Notes: a model not told the origin generated them from the letters alone. DNA of 6,745 nucleotides from Chitinophagaceae bacterium (GCA_017989935.1 JAGNOY010000115.1:1-6745), one strand, 5' to 3'; shown: positions 1 to 6,493, counted from the first letter of the stretch. Numbers and translations are program-made.

Positions 1-2057
1 GTAGGCACTGCGGTGGTTTTATCTATGGTGTACATGGTTTCAGGAATAGTTGCTCCATTACCTGTAACCCCAAAGAGCTGACCGTCTTTTCTAAAGGTAA
101 GTGAAGAAAATTTATCTCCTAGATCACCTACAAGTGTACAAACACCAGTAGGCAAATCTATAGTTGCTAAATGACGGGTTGTAAAACCAGAAAGTTTTAA
201 TATGGCATAAGTTTTAAATTCACAAGGGTCAAAAGCCAAGCTATTTATACCTGTAATGGTAAAACCAGCTAATGAAGGTCCAAGTCTATCGACCACAGCC
301 CAACCATTTAAGGTATCCACAGACCATAATGAATCTTGAAAAGGACTAGCACCCCATACCAATGAGTTTACTGAGAACGTTGGATTCACTACATTGATTG
401 TGATCGTTGCAGTAGATGAACATCCCGACGAAGTACCAGTTACCGTATAGGTTCCGCTTGAGGCTAAAGTAGCAGTGAAAGGCGTATTGTCGGTAACTGC
501 AACTGGTCCACTCCAAGTATAAGATGTTGCTCCACCTCCGCTTAGCGTAAGCAATGTATTATCATTTACAGTAGTTGAAGGAGAGGCTGAAGCAGTGACT
601 GTTGGAAGTGAAATTAAAGAAATTGCAATAGTTGAGGTACTTACACAAGTATTGGCATCTGTACCAGTAACAGTATAAGTACTACTCGAAGCAGGCACAA
701 ATGCAGTAGCATCTGCAGGAGTTTGAGTTCCATCAGTCCAGGTATATGTGGCACCAAGTCCTAATCCGCTTCCTGTTAAAGTAATTGAAGATCCAGAACA
801 CACACTAGCGCTTGGGCTCACTGTCGCTGATAAATAGTAATAAGCATTTTCTGCAGATAGGGTAGGTGCATTATAAGTAATCGTATTAGAATTTGTACTA
901 CCCACACCGCCCGGTTGTCCAGGGGCTGCAGTTCCAAATGGGCCGCCAGTTCCACCTGTTACCGAAGTCGTTAATGTAGCGACATTTAAAGAATTAAACT
1001 TAATACGACCACCACCACCACCACCACCGCTATCATTCGCTGTGCTTGTTCCTGTAGCGCCATTGCTACCATTCGCCACCACATTTCCATTTCCGAGTAA
1101 TTTTACTGCCTGTATGTAAACGCAGCCACCTGCGCCACCGCCAGCACCACGACCAGTGCCGTCGCTATTCACTACGCCCCCACTCACGTCAACTGTTCCA
1201 TTTATACTAAGCAACATTGCTTCCAACTTGATGGCTCCGCCGCCTGCACCACCCACAGAGATCCCTGTGCCTGAGCCTCCACTTGAACCCATATCAAAGT
1301 CTGTACCATTGCTAGTTCCATAGCTAGCACCACCTACACCTGGTGTGTCACCTGCATCTAAGCCTCCAGTACCACCCACACCTGCGTAAGATCCTCCACC
1401 ACAACCACTATTCGTAGAAGTTGTTCCAGCGCCAGGGCCATTTCCATTGGTGTTAATTGGATTAGATTGAAACCCTTTTCCAACACCATTTACGCAACTA
1501 CCTGTAGCATCAATTTTAATACGATCTGCCTGTAAGGTCAGAGAAGCACCTGCTGTAGCAAAAATGGTATCATCAGCCTCTACTTCAATCCAATCGTAAT
1601 TTTGGGTTCCCGTAAGTGTTAAATTATTACCGCCCGTAAATAATACATTTGGAAAAGTGGCGGCGAAATTTGAAGAGGCAGTTGCTGAAACATCCCCATA
1701 AAAAAGATAAATGGTTTCTGTTGCCGTAGCTGCTATGGTTGGAATGCGAATCCAAATCAAAGTTGATGTTGTATTGATACCCGATTCGATGTAGTAGTCT
1801 AAAAAATTAAAGGGAGCACATTTTGATGTGCTGAATCGTATATCATTTCCAAGGCTGTTCATTTGATTTCCTAGGATGGGTGTTTGAGTGTCTAATTCCA
1901 ACATCAACTGGTAGTTGGTTTGAGCACTCCCGGAAGGCTCAGTAAAGGTCACTTCTTTGAAAAATGTAGGATTGTATTGAGCATACGAATCTGATGAGTT
2001 CACTATGAATAGGAACAACAAAGAGGTTTTAAAAATTAGGTTGTACATTTTTTTCAT
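1..2057 (-). CDS. Secreted DUF2341 / glycine-rich / Ig-like repeat surface protein (3' end outside window)
   Basis: An uninterrupted minus-strand reading frame runs from an ATG at 2057 off the left edge, giving about 685 residues with no stop. The start gives MKKMYNLIFKTSLLFLFIVN, a basic N-terminus and hydrophobic core, with likely signal cleavage near SYA-Q (residues 25-28). Residues ~45-125 match DUF2341 well (NDIRFST, STLIWIRIP, TIYLFYGD, then an F-rich end). Residues ~195-390 are strongly Gly/Ser/Asn-rich, with recurring GGGAGG and GTVDVSGG-type segments and a Gly7 run. Residues ~410-485 and ~486-555 are two Ig/PKD-like repeats (TYTWTDG, SYTWSG, GTYTVTGT, paired Cys). Residues ~557-685 look propeller-like (SLWSVDTLNG, INSLAFDP, SSLTFRKDGQLFGVTGNG). 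DUF2341 proteins of Bacteroidota are typically exported or surface-bound; the actual ligand is unknown. A C-terminal sorting domain would lie outside the window. An in-frame ATG at 2048 is an alternative start, but it would cost the lysines of the signal peptide. No ribosome-binding site is evident, as is usual in this phylum. Confidence 0.92.
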   Translation of the reverse strand, partial: MKKMYNLIFKTSLLFLFIVNSSDSYAQYNPTFFKEVTFTEPSGSAQTNYQLMLELDTQTPILGNQMNSLGNDIRFSTSKCAPFNFLDYYIESGINTTSTLIWIRIPTIAATATETIYLFYGDVSATASSNFAATFPNVLFTGGNNLTLTGTQNYDWIEVEADDTIFATAGASLTLQADRIKIDATGSCVNGVGKGFQSNPINTNGNGPGAGTTSTNSGCGGGSYAGVGGTGGLDAGDTPGVGGASYGTSNGTDFDMGSSGGSGTGISVGGAGGGAIKLEAMLLSINGTVDVSGGVVNSDGTGRGAGGGAGGCVYIQAVKLLGNGNVVANGSNGATGTSTANDSGGGGGGGRIKFNSLNVATLTTSVTGGTGGPFGTAAPGQPGGVGSTNSNTITYNAPTLSAENAYYYLSATVSPSASVCSGSSITLTGSGLGLGATYTWTDGTQTPADATAFVPASSSTYTVTGTDANTCVSTSTIAISLISLPTVTASASPSTTVNDNTLLTLSGGGATSYTWSGPVAVTDNTPFTATLASSGTYTVTGTSSGCSSTATITINVVNPTFSVNSLVWGASPFQDSLWSVDTLNGWAVVDRLGPSLAGFTITGINSLAFDPCEFKTYAILKLSGFTTRHLATIDLPTGVCTLVGDLGDKFSSLTFRKDGQLFGVTGNGATIPETMYTIDKTTAVP
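1008..1028 (-). repeat. (ACC)7 trinucleotide microsatellite encoding Gly7
   Basis: Seven perfect ACC units on the plus strand read as seven GGT glycine codons in the minus-strand DUF2341-protein gene, flanked by Ser (AGC) and Arg (CGT). All seven units use the same codon, unlike the mixed glycine codons elsewhere in the Gly-rich segment. Unit gain or loss would change the protein length in frame. Confidence 0.85.
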
Positions 2058-2439
2058 GCATGAGAAATTTAGGTTGTTATAGAATGTTATATTTAATAAA
2101 TTCTCTTCAACTCAAAAGAATTTGATTATTGCTTTTAATCAGACTCTATGGGCCTTCAGATAAAATATTTAAGCGGTTGAACCATCATAATTATTAGGTT
2201 GGTTCAGATTGTTGTAGGATTATTTTTGACTTTTCAATACTTCGAAATTTGAACGAAGTGGAGTAGGGTTAAGATACCTTGATCAGTATTTTTAATCAAA
2301 GTAGAACAAATAGAAAAGGTTTATGTTGATCAATTTTAAAAAAAACTAAGTTAACAGAGATTAAATTTAAATCTAAATTCTTGAAAATCAAATATTATGG
2401 ATTGTTTTTCATTATTCATACCAATGAATATGGCACACT

Positions 2440-2478
2440 TTTCTCAAAACTTAGCTCATCTATGATTTATTTGAGAAA
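2440..2478. repeat. 9-bp perfect inverted repeat in divergent promoter region
   Basis: TTTCTCAAA (2440-2448) is the exact reverse complement of TTTGAGAAA (2470-2478), with a 21-nt spacer; the right arm is followed by CTTTTT. It lies about 50 nt upstream of the candidate promoter of the 805-aa gene. It could be an operator for a dimeric regulator or a weak hairpin with a T-run. In such AT-rich DNA chance is a real possibility. Confidence 0.35.
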
Positions 2479-2528
2479 CTTTTTAGCTTGTTTGTCGTGT
2501 TAATTATGTTAAATCGAGAATCAATATG

Positions 2529-2557
2529 TTTGGTTGGGTTGACATGAAGTATTTTTG
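2529..2557 (+). promoter_or_regulatory. Bacteroidota-type sigma-A promoter candidate for the CHU_C protein gene
   Basis: TTTG (2529-2532) and TATTTTTG (2550-2557) match the Bacteroidota -33 TTTG/TTG and -7 TAnnTTTG boxes with 17 nt between them, within the range described for flavobacteria. Transcription would start near 2563, leaving a leader of only ~10 nt before the ATG at 2574. A second TAnnTTTG match (TATGTTTG, 2525-2532) overlaps the -33 box but lacks a well-spaced upstream partner. Confidence 0.5.
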
Positions 2558-2573
2558 ACAGCCAATTCTATTC

Positions 2574-4991
2574 ATGAAAAAAGCTATCATTTTATTTTTT
2601 CTATTCAATATCTTCTTATTTTTTCAAGCTAAGTCTTCGCATATATTTGGAGGTGAATTAGGATACACCCATATAACGGGCAATACTTATGAAATCACCT
2701 TAGTTTTATACGGAGATTGCAGTGGCAATTCATTTCCTTCTTTACCTTCTGCAGTTCCTAAAATAGGGGTTTATAATGGCACAAGTGCTTTCACTGCCAT
2801 TAATCTAAGCCCCGGTGCTATTTTTGGTTTAGAAGTAACACCTGTTTGCCCGTCTGAAGTAAATAACACTGCTTGCAAAGGAGGGACCTTGCCAGGAGTG
2901 GCTAAATTCGAGTTTAAGGGGCAAGTCACTTTAAGTGGCCCATCGGCAGATTGGCAATTTATATTTGATGGTAATTTAGGAGGAACCTCTGCAGCCGGAA
3001 GAAGTGGGGCCATTACAAATATTGTACAAGGTGCTAATTCATCCATCATGCAATTAGTAGCTACCTTAAATAATGTATCAGGACCTAATAATTGTTCAAT
3101 ATTTACTTCAATTCCTACGCCTTTTATGTGTATCAATTCTCCTCAACAATATAATCAAGGAGCCATTGATCCAGACGGTGATGTGTTAAGTTTTTCATTA
3201 ATCCCAGGTTTAACGTCGACTGGAAATGTAACATATACATTCCCATATACCTATGATGAGCCTCTCGCCACAGCAGCTGGCACTTTTGTATTTAATGGTA
3301 ACAATGGACAAATGAGTTTTACCCCAAATGCCATTCAAAATTCCTTGGTTGTAAATAAAGTTACAGAAACAAGAGGGGGCGCTGTAGTTGGTTCTACCAT
3401 GAGAGAAATGACCATACTCGTGTTGAATAATTGTAACAATCAATCGCCTACGGGAAATATTGCTAATTTCAATACAGGTCAAATTGATGCATTGAATCAA
3501 TTGGTGATTTGTAATTCTACCACCCAACTTAATTTTGATATCCCTGTGAGTGATCCAGATGGACAAAATATTCAAGTGAGTTTAACAGGCTTACCGCAAA
3601 ATGCTGTAGCGAATATTGTAGGTAATAATACTTCGTCGCCTGTGATTAATTTTAGTTGGACTGTACCACAACCTTTACTACCTGGAAATTATACTTTTTT
3701 TGCTACGTTTCAAGATGATGGTTGTCCATTATCAAGCAAACAGACAATTGCTTTTACCATTGTTGTGAATGACCCATATACTGTGAGTGTGCAAAGTACA
3801 GAAGAGTCGTGCTTGCCTGGAAATGATGGTGGAATTGTGATTACTGCTAATAGTGGTAATGGAGATGTAAAGTATTCGTTAGATAATGTAAATTACTTCG
3901 GTACGAATTTGTTTAGTGGACTAAGCGCAGGGACTTATACCTTTTTTTTAAAAGATGGGATGGGGTGTACCTATCAAAGTAGCATTACTGTGAATCAGGC
4001 CATAAAACCTGAATTAAACATAACTACCTTAAAAGACATTCAATGTTTTGGTGAGGTAAATGGAAGCATTGAGTTAAGTACGAATCCCGCAAGTGGAAAT
4101 TTTATCTATACATTAAATCCGGGAGGAGTAATTCAGAATAATGGGCTATTTAAAAATTTAGGGAAAGGCATGTATGAAATCATTGTTAAGGATAATAAAG
4201 GATGTGCAGATACTATAAATGCCAACATAGAAGAACCCTTGCCAATTAATTTCACTGCTATCAGTTCAGAAAATGCCTTTTGCGATAAAGATAATGGCAT
4301 AGTGCGAGCAAGCACAAATTTTGAGCCAGCCATTTTTACCTTAAGACCTGGATTAAAAGTAAGTTCAAATGGTATATTTGATGGACTTAGTCAAGGTCAG
4401 TACACTGTGACTGTCAGTAATGAAAACAATTGCAAAAGAGATACTACCATAAATGTGTTTGTAACACCTAATTTATTTCGAAGCCAAATGACGCAGAAGG
4501 ATTTACCTTGTTGGGGAAAAGGATATGAAGGGGAAGCTGAAGTACTTGTCAGTGGCGGGGTTGCGCCTTATACTTATCTATGGTCTACTCGGCCTACTCA
4601 AACGAGTGCGAAAATTAATGAACTTTATTATGGATGGTATTTTGTAGATATTACAGATGCGGTGGGATGTGAAATAAAGGATACTGTGTATATACAACCA
4701 GGAAATTGTTGTGAGAATATATTTATTCCTTCGGCTTTTACCCCCAATGGTGATGGTGTAAATGATGAATTTAAATTAGTGAGTAGCACCGGAATGATAC
4801 TCAAAGAATTTGCCGTATTTAATCGGTGGGGGCAAAAAGTTTGGCGAACGCGAGATCAAAGAGGAATATGGGATGGTACTGATGGAAAGGGTTGGGCAGA
4901 ACCTGGGACCTATTTTTATTTATTAAGATATACTTGTTTGTTTGATGGTAAAACATATAGTAAACAAGGAGACCTAAGTTTAATTAAATAA
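2574..4991 (+). CDS. T9SS-secreted gliding-motility-type C-terminal (CHU_C) protein with SprB-like repeats
   Basis: An exported 805-residue protein, probably released or surface-attached through the type IX secretion system. Residues 1-21 form a signal peptide (two Lys, then a Phe/Leu/Ile core; likely cleavage after AKS). The mature start HIFGGELGY...YEITLVLYGDC is a module common at the N-terminus of Bacteroidota gliding/adhesin-type proteins. Cadherin-like DPDG motifs occur near residues 199-203 and in the segment ~315-400. Four SprB-like repeats follow at about 403-480, 481-556, 557-632 and 633-711, each with an early Cys, an aromatic strand, a Gly-x-Tyr strand (GTYTF, GMYEI, GQYTV, GWYFV) and a late GC, DC or NC cysteine. 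Residues ~716-805 are the sorting domain (FIPSAFTPNGDGVND, FNRWGQKVW, WDGTDGKG, GTYFYLLRY), the type B class thought to need a PorP/SprF-like partner; no such partner gene is in the window. The ATG at 2574 is the only start giving a proper signal peptide. Function beyond adhesion or surface display is inference. Confidence 0.95.
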   Translation: MKKAIILFFLFNIFLFFQAKSSHIFGGELGYTHITGNTYEITLVLYGDCSGNSFPSLPSAVPKIGVYNGTSAFTAINLSPGAIFGLEVTPVCPSEVNNTACKGGTLPGVAKFEFKGQVTLSGPSADWQFIFDGNLGGTSAAGRSGAITNIVQGANSSIMQLVATLNNVSGPNNCSIFTSIPTPFMCINSPQQYNQGAIDPDGDVLSFSLIPGLTSTGNVTYTFPYTYDEPLATAAGTFVFNGNNGQMSFTPNAIQNSLVVNKVTETRGGAVVGSTMREMTILVLNNCNNQSPTGNIANFNTGQIDALNQLVICNSTTQLNFDIPVSDPDGQNIQVSLTGLPQNAVANIVGNNTSSPVINFSWTVPQPLLPGNYTFFATFQDDGCPLSSKQTIAFTIVVNDPYTVSVQSTEESCLPGNDGGIVITANSGNGDVKYSLDNVNYFGTNLFSGLSAGTYTFFLKDGMGCTYQSSITVNQAIKPELNITTLKDIQCFGEVNGSIELSTNPASGNFIYTLNPGGVIQNNGLFKNLGKGMYEIIVKDNKGCADTINANIEEPLPINFTAISSENAFCDKDNGIVRASTNFEPAIFTLRPGLKVSSNGIFDGLSQGQYTVTVSNENNCKRDTTINVFVTPNLFRSQMTQKDLPCWGKGYEGEAEVLVSGGVAPYTYLWSTRPTQTSAKINELYYGWYFVDITDAVGCEIKDTVYIQPGNCCENIFIPSAFTPNGDGVNDEFKLVSSTGMILKEFAVFNRWGQKVWRTRDQRGIWDGTDGKGWAEPGTYFYLLRYTCLFDGKTYSKQGDLSLIK

Positions 4992-5010
4992 TTTTTCTAG
5001 ACTAATTGCG

Positions 5011-5032
5011 TACTAAGTCAAGTAGTATTTTT
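5011..5032 (+). terminator. Weak terminator-like hairpin after the CHU_C protein gene
   Basis: TACTA (5011-5015) pairs with TAGTA (5023-5027) around a 7-nt loop and is followed directly by TTTTT (5028-5032). It lies 20 nt after the stop codon, in the right place for termination, but the stem is short and all but one of its pairs are A-T. A second weak stem (TTGTA 5034-5038 / TACAA 5052-5056) lies just downstream. Confidence 0.3.
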
Positions 5033-5107
5033 GTTGTATAAATGCTTGTTTTACAATATCTTTGAAGCTTGTTTCAATAAATCATTTTAAGTAAAAAACC
5101 AAACACC

Positions 5108-5133
5108 TTTGATTTGATTGTATTTTAATTTTG
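5108..5133 (+). promoter_or_regulatory. Candidate promoter for the HNH gene
   Basis: TAATTTTG (5126-5133) fits the Bacteroidota -7 box TAnnTTTG. The nearest TTTG (5108-5111) leaves only 14 nt, shorter than the usual ~17-23, so the -33 box is doubtful. The expected leader to the ATG at 5162 is ~20-25 nt. Its own promoter would make the HNH gene a separate unit rather than operonic with the gene ending at 4991. Confidence 0.4.
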
Positions 5134-5161
5134 TAGAATTTCGATTAAATAGCAGGTAAAC

Positions 5162-5950
5162 ATGATGTCAAAAACATTTATCGGAGAAAGTTGGAAGAAG
5201 GTAAAATTTAGCGTGGATAACACCACGAATTTAAGGATAGAAATTTCTAATTTTGGTAGGGTTAAAAGTTATTCTAGCCAAGGTGATGGGAGGATACTAC
5301 AAGGTGGTCTGGTGGATGGGTATAAAATAATTCGTTTAAAGCTTTATAGTGAAAGAGATGAAAAGGCTCAACAACGAATTGATTATATGCGTGCTCAAAT
5401 TGCCATGCTTGTGAGGCAAGTAGGAAAACTCCGTACTCAATACCAAGCCAAAAAAAACAAGGATAAAGCGTATACTGATTTAGGCAAAAAAATAAAACAG
5501 CAAGAAGAATTATTAGATGTAGTTCGAAAAAAATATCAAACAGAATACAAGAAAATTGAAAAAGAAAGAACTAACCATGTGGCCTATTTGGTTCATCGTT
5601 TAGTAGCTGAATATTTTATAAAGAGGCCTTCTCCGCATCATACAATTGTGGGGCATTTAGATTTCAATAAAGAAAATAACCATTTCTCAAACTTGAAATG
5701 GTTTACACACAAAGAACATTTAATACATAGAGAAAAAAGTCCGTTTGTGATACAAGCACGAAAGGATCGCATTGGTAAACATTTTGAGAACTCTAAAGTG
5801 TATAAATTAAATTCTACCAAGGTAAAGTTGATTAAAAGAAGAATGAATGAAGGAGTTTCGTTACGTACATTGGCAAAATCATTTAAAGTTACTGAAACTC
5901 AAATGTTGCGAATTAAGCGAGGCGAAAATTGGTCTCATGTAGAGGCTTAA
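5162..5950 (+). CDS. NUMOD4-HNH homing-endonuclease-like protein with internal coiled coil and C-terminal HTH
   Basis: A 262-residue protein of the phage/homing type HNH nuclease class, predicted to bind and nick or cut DNA. Residues ~8-60 resemble NUMOD4 (GESWKKVKF, IEISNFGRVKSYS, GYKIIRLKL). Residues ~63-138 are a Lys/Glu/Gln-rich, probably coiled-coil helix (RAQIAMLVRQVGKLRTQY, KKIKQQEELLDVVRKKYQ) between NUMOD4 and HNH, where family members usually have only a short linker. Residues ~139-190 form the HNH_3-type core: VHRLVAEYF, then GHLDFNKENNHFSNLKWFT, with H165, N177 and H186 as candidate motif residues by spacing. The residue before H165 is Gly, where many relatives have Asp or Asn, so metal binding could differ. 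Residues ~212-258 form a helix-turn-helix (GVSLRTLAKSFKVTETQMLRI), probably for target recognition. ATG codons at 5162 and 5165 are equivalent starts. The gene stands alone, with no split host gene or intron seen around it. Activity is unproven; a non-cutting DNA-binding role is possible. Confidence 0.88.
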   Translation: MMSKTFIGESWKKVKFSVDNTTNLRIEISNFGRVKSYSSQGDGRILQGGLVDGYKIIRLKLYSERDEKAQQRIDYMRAQIAMLVRQVGKLRTQYQAKKNKDKAYTDLGKKIKQQEELLDVVRKKYQTEYKKIEKERTNHVAYLVHRLVAEYFIKRPSPHHTIVGHLDFNKENNHFSNLKWFTHKEHLIHREKSPFVIQARKDRIGKHFENSKVYKLNSTKVKLIKRRMNEGVSLRTLAKSFKVTETQMLRIKRGENWSHVEA

Positions 5951-6016
5951 ATGAACATTGCTGATGCTCTCTTAGTTGCATAAAGATAGACTTACTTGTA
6001 AGTGACAAACATTGAA

Positions 6017-6027
6017 ATAGCCGTGCG
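6017..6027. repeat. Left copy of 11-bp direct repeat flanking the palindromic element
   Basis: ATAGCCGTGCG occurs here and again at 6352-6362, directly outside the two ends of the palindromic element. The AGCCGTGCG part (6019-6027) could be a 9-bp target-site duplication. It is GC-rich in AT-rich surroundings, which makes a chance match less likely. Confidence 0.6.
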
Positions 6028-6062
6028 TATGATTATCCGTAAAGATACCCTAATGTTTTTCC

Positions 6063-6084
6063 ACTTTTGCCATGACGCAAAAGT
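6063..6084. repeat. Perfect 8-bp hairpin inside the palindromic element
   Basis: ACTTTTGC (6063-6070) and GCAAAAGT (6077-6084) form an 8-bp stem with a 6-nt loop CATGAC. It sits on the left side of the element only; the matching place on the right has a different small hairpin (TCTTC 6263-6267 / GAAGA 6271-6275). Confidence 0.7.
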
Positions 6085-6099
6085 TGAGCAAAAAGTCTA

Positions 6100-6259
6100 G
6101 GCTGAAGATTCTTGGCATAAAAATAATCTCATCTACGCCACTTTTATCCAAACTCGCACTTAATGTTTTTCTTCATATAGCAACATTCGTTTGTGCTCAA
6201 ACATCGGATAAAAGTCTGGCTTCGATTTCAATATTTTTAGCTGCCTCGAATCTTAGGCC
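6100..6259. repeat. Nested long stem of the palindromic element
   Basis: The two 18-nt arms 6100-6117 and 6242-6259 pair as GGC, 2-nt mismatch, AAGATTC, 2-nt mismatch, GGCA, giving 14 Watson-Crick pairs with symmetric internal loops. Inside lies a perfect 10-bp pair (6140-6149 / 6206-6215), then GCAC 6156-6159 / GTGC 6193-6196, then a 6-bp pair (6162-6167 / 6182-6187) closing a 14-nt loop. Symmetric mismatches suggest a once more perfect palindrome or selection for a folded form. Confidence 0.7.
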
Positions 6260-6351
6260 ATCTCTTCCATGAAGATCTCTTTACAGTATGTTGGTATTAG
6301 ATAGATGCCATCTGTGTTCATTAGCTGTAAAAGGTAGTTTAGCGGATAGTC

Positions 6352-6362
6352 ATAGCCGTGCG
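6352..6362. repeat. Right copy of 11-bp direct repeat flanking the palindromic element
   Basis: ATAGCCGTGCG is identical to 6017-6027. Its first two bases overlap the right terminal inverted repeat, so the true duplicated target is more likely the 9-bp AGCCGTGCG (6354-6362). Confidence 0.6.
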
Positions 6363-6493
6363 ATAGAAAAGTTATTTCAAAAATTGCTTGAAGTAAACTC
6401 ACAGATTAATTCGGAAAGATTTGTTTGTCTTAATTTTGTGAAACCGATTTACATATAATTTGCGTCAGCTCACACACCATTAAATCTGCACAT
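6363..6493. other. AT-rich intergenic stretch without assigned function
   Basis: No gene was seen on either strand. One isolated -7-like box (TAATTTTG, 6431-6438) occurs without a properly spaced -33 box and without a plus-strand gene downstream, so it is not called a promoter. Confidence 0.5.

Larger units (their letters stand above)
2058..2573. other. AT-rich intergenic spacer between divergent surface-protein genes
   Basis: This 516-bp spacer separates the starts of two divergent exported-protein genes and must hold both promoters. No reading frame with recognisable protein character was seen. A small perfect hairpin (ACTTCG 2239-2244, 9-nt loop, CGAAGT 2254-2259) and a 9-bp inverted repeat at 2440-2478 are present. 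A plus-strand promoter candidate lies at 2529-2557. For the minus-strand gene no CAAAnnTA (reverse of TAnnTTTG) was found in 2058-2200, so its promoter is unassigned. Confidence 0.6.
6028..6353. mobile_element. MITE-like structured repeat: nested imperfect palindrome with terminal inverted repeats
   Basis: About 326 bp with no convincing coding content. The left end (6029-6049) matches the reverse complement of the right end (6333-6353) at 16 of 21 positions, the outer 11 at 10 of 11 (ATGATTATCCG versus ATGACTATCCG). CTAATG (6050-6055) and CATTAG (6319-6324) extend the pairing inward with an offset. Further nested pairs lie inside: 6100-6117 with 6242-6259, ACTTTTATCC 6140-6149 with GGATAAAAGT 6206-6215, and AATGTT 6162-6167 with AACATT 6182-6187, all centred near 6175-6191. 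AGCCGTGCG stands directly outside both ends. The layout fits a non-autonomous transposable element or a dispersed structured intergenic repeat. No transposase is present. Exact ends are uncertain by 1-2 bases because the direct repeat and inverted repeat share 'AT'. Confidence 0.5.

Noticed and set aside
1008..1028. Possible CRISPR or tandem-repeat array
   Set aside because: It is a simple trinucleotide run inside a coding sequence, without spacers.
2059..2061. ATG at 2061 on the minus strand as start of the DUF2341 protein
   Set aside because: It is in another frame (MHEKNVQPNF then stop); the ATG at 2057 gives a proper signal peptide.
2771..3136. 121-residue minus-strand open frame
   Set aside because: Antisense shadow of the N-terminal module of the 805-aa protein, whose sense translation is clearly real.
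3210..3575. 121-residue minus-strand open frame
   Set aside because: Antisense shadow within the cadherin-like part of the same plus-strand gene.
4133..4333. 66-residue minus-strand open frame
   Set aside because: Antisense shadow within the SprB-like repeats.
5638..5820. 60-residue minus-strand open frame
   Set aside because: Antisense shadow of the HNH core.
5990..6003. ACTTA/TAAGT hairpin after the HNH gene as a terminator
   Set aside because: The stem is only 5 bp and no T-run follows; support is too weak to call.
6072..6272. 66-residue plus-strand open frame inside the palindromic element (MTQKLSKK...)
   Set aside because: It lies wholly within nested inverted repeats, shows no domain or coding signature, has no promoter or ribosome-binding site, and its composition is that of a read-through of a structured repeat.
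6431..6438. TAATTTTG as a promoter -7 box
   Set aside because: No spaced -33 partner and no plus-strand gene downstream in the window.
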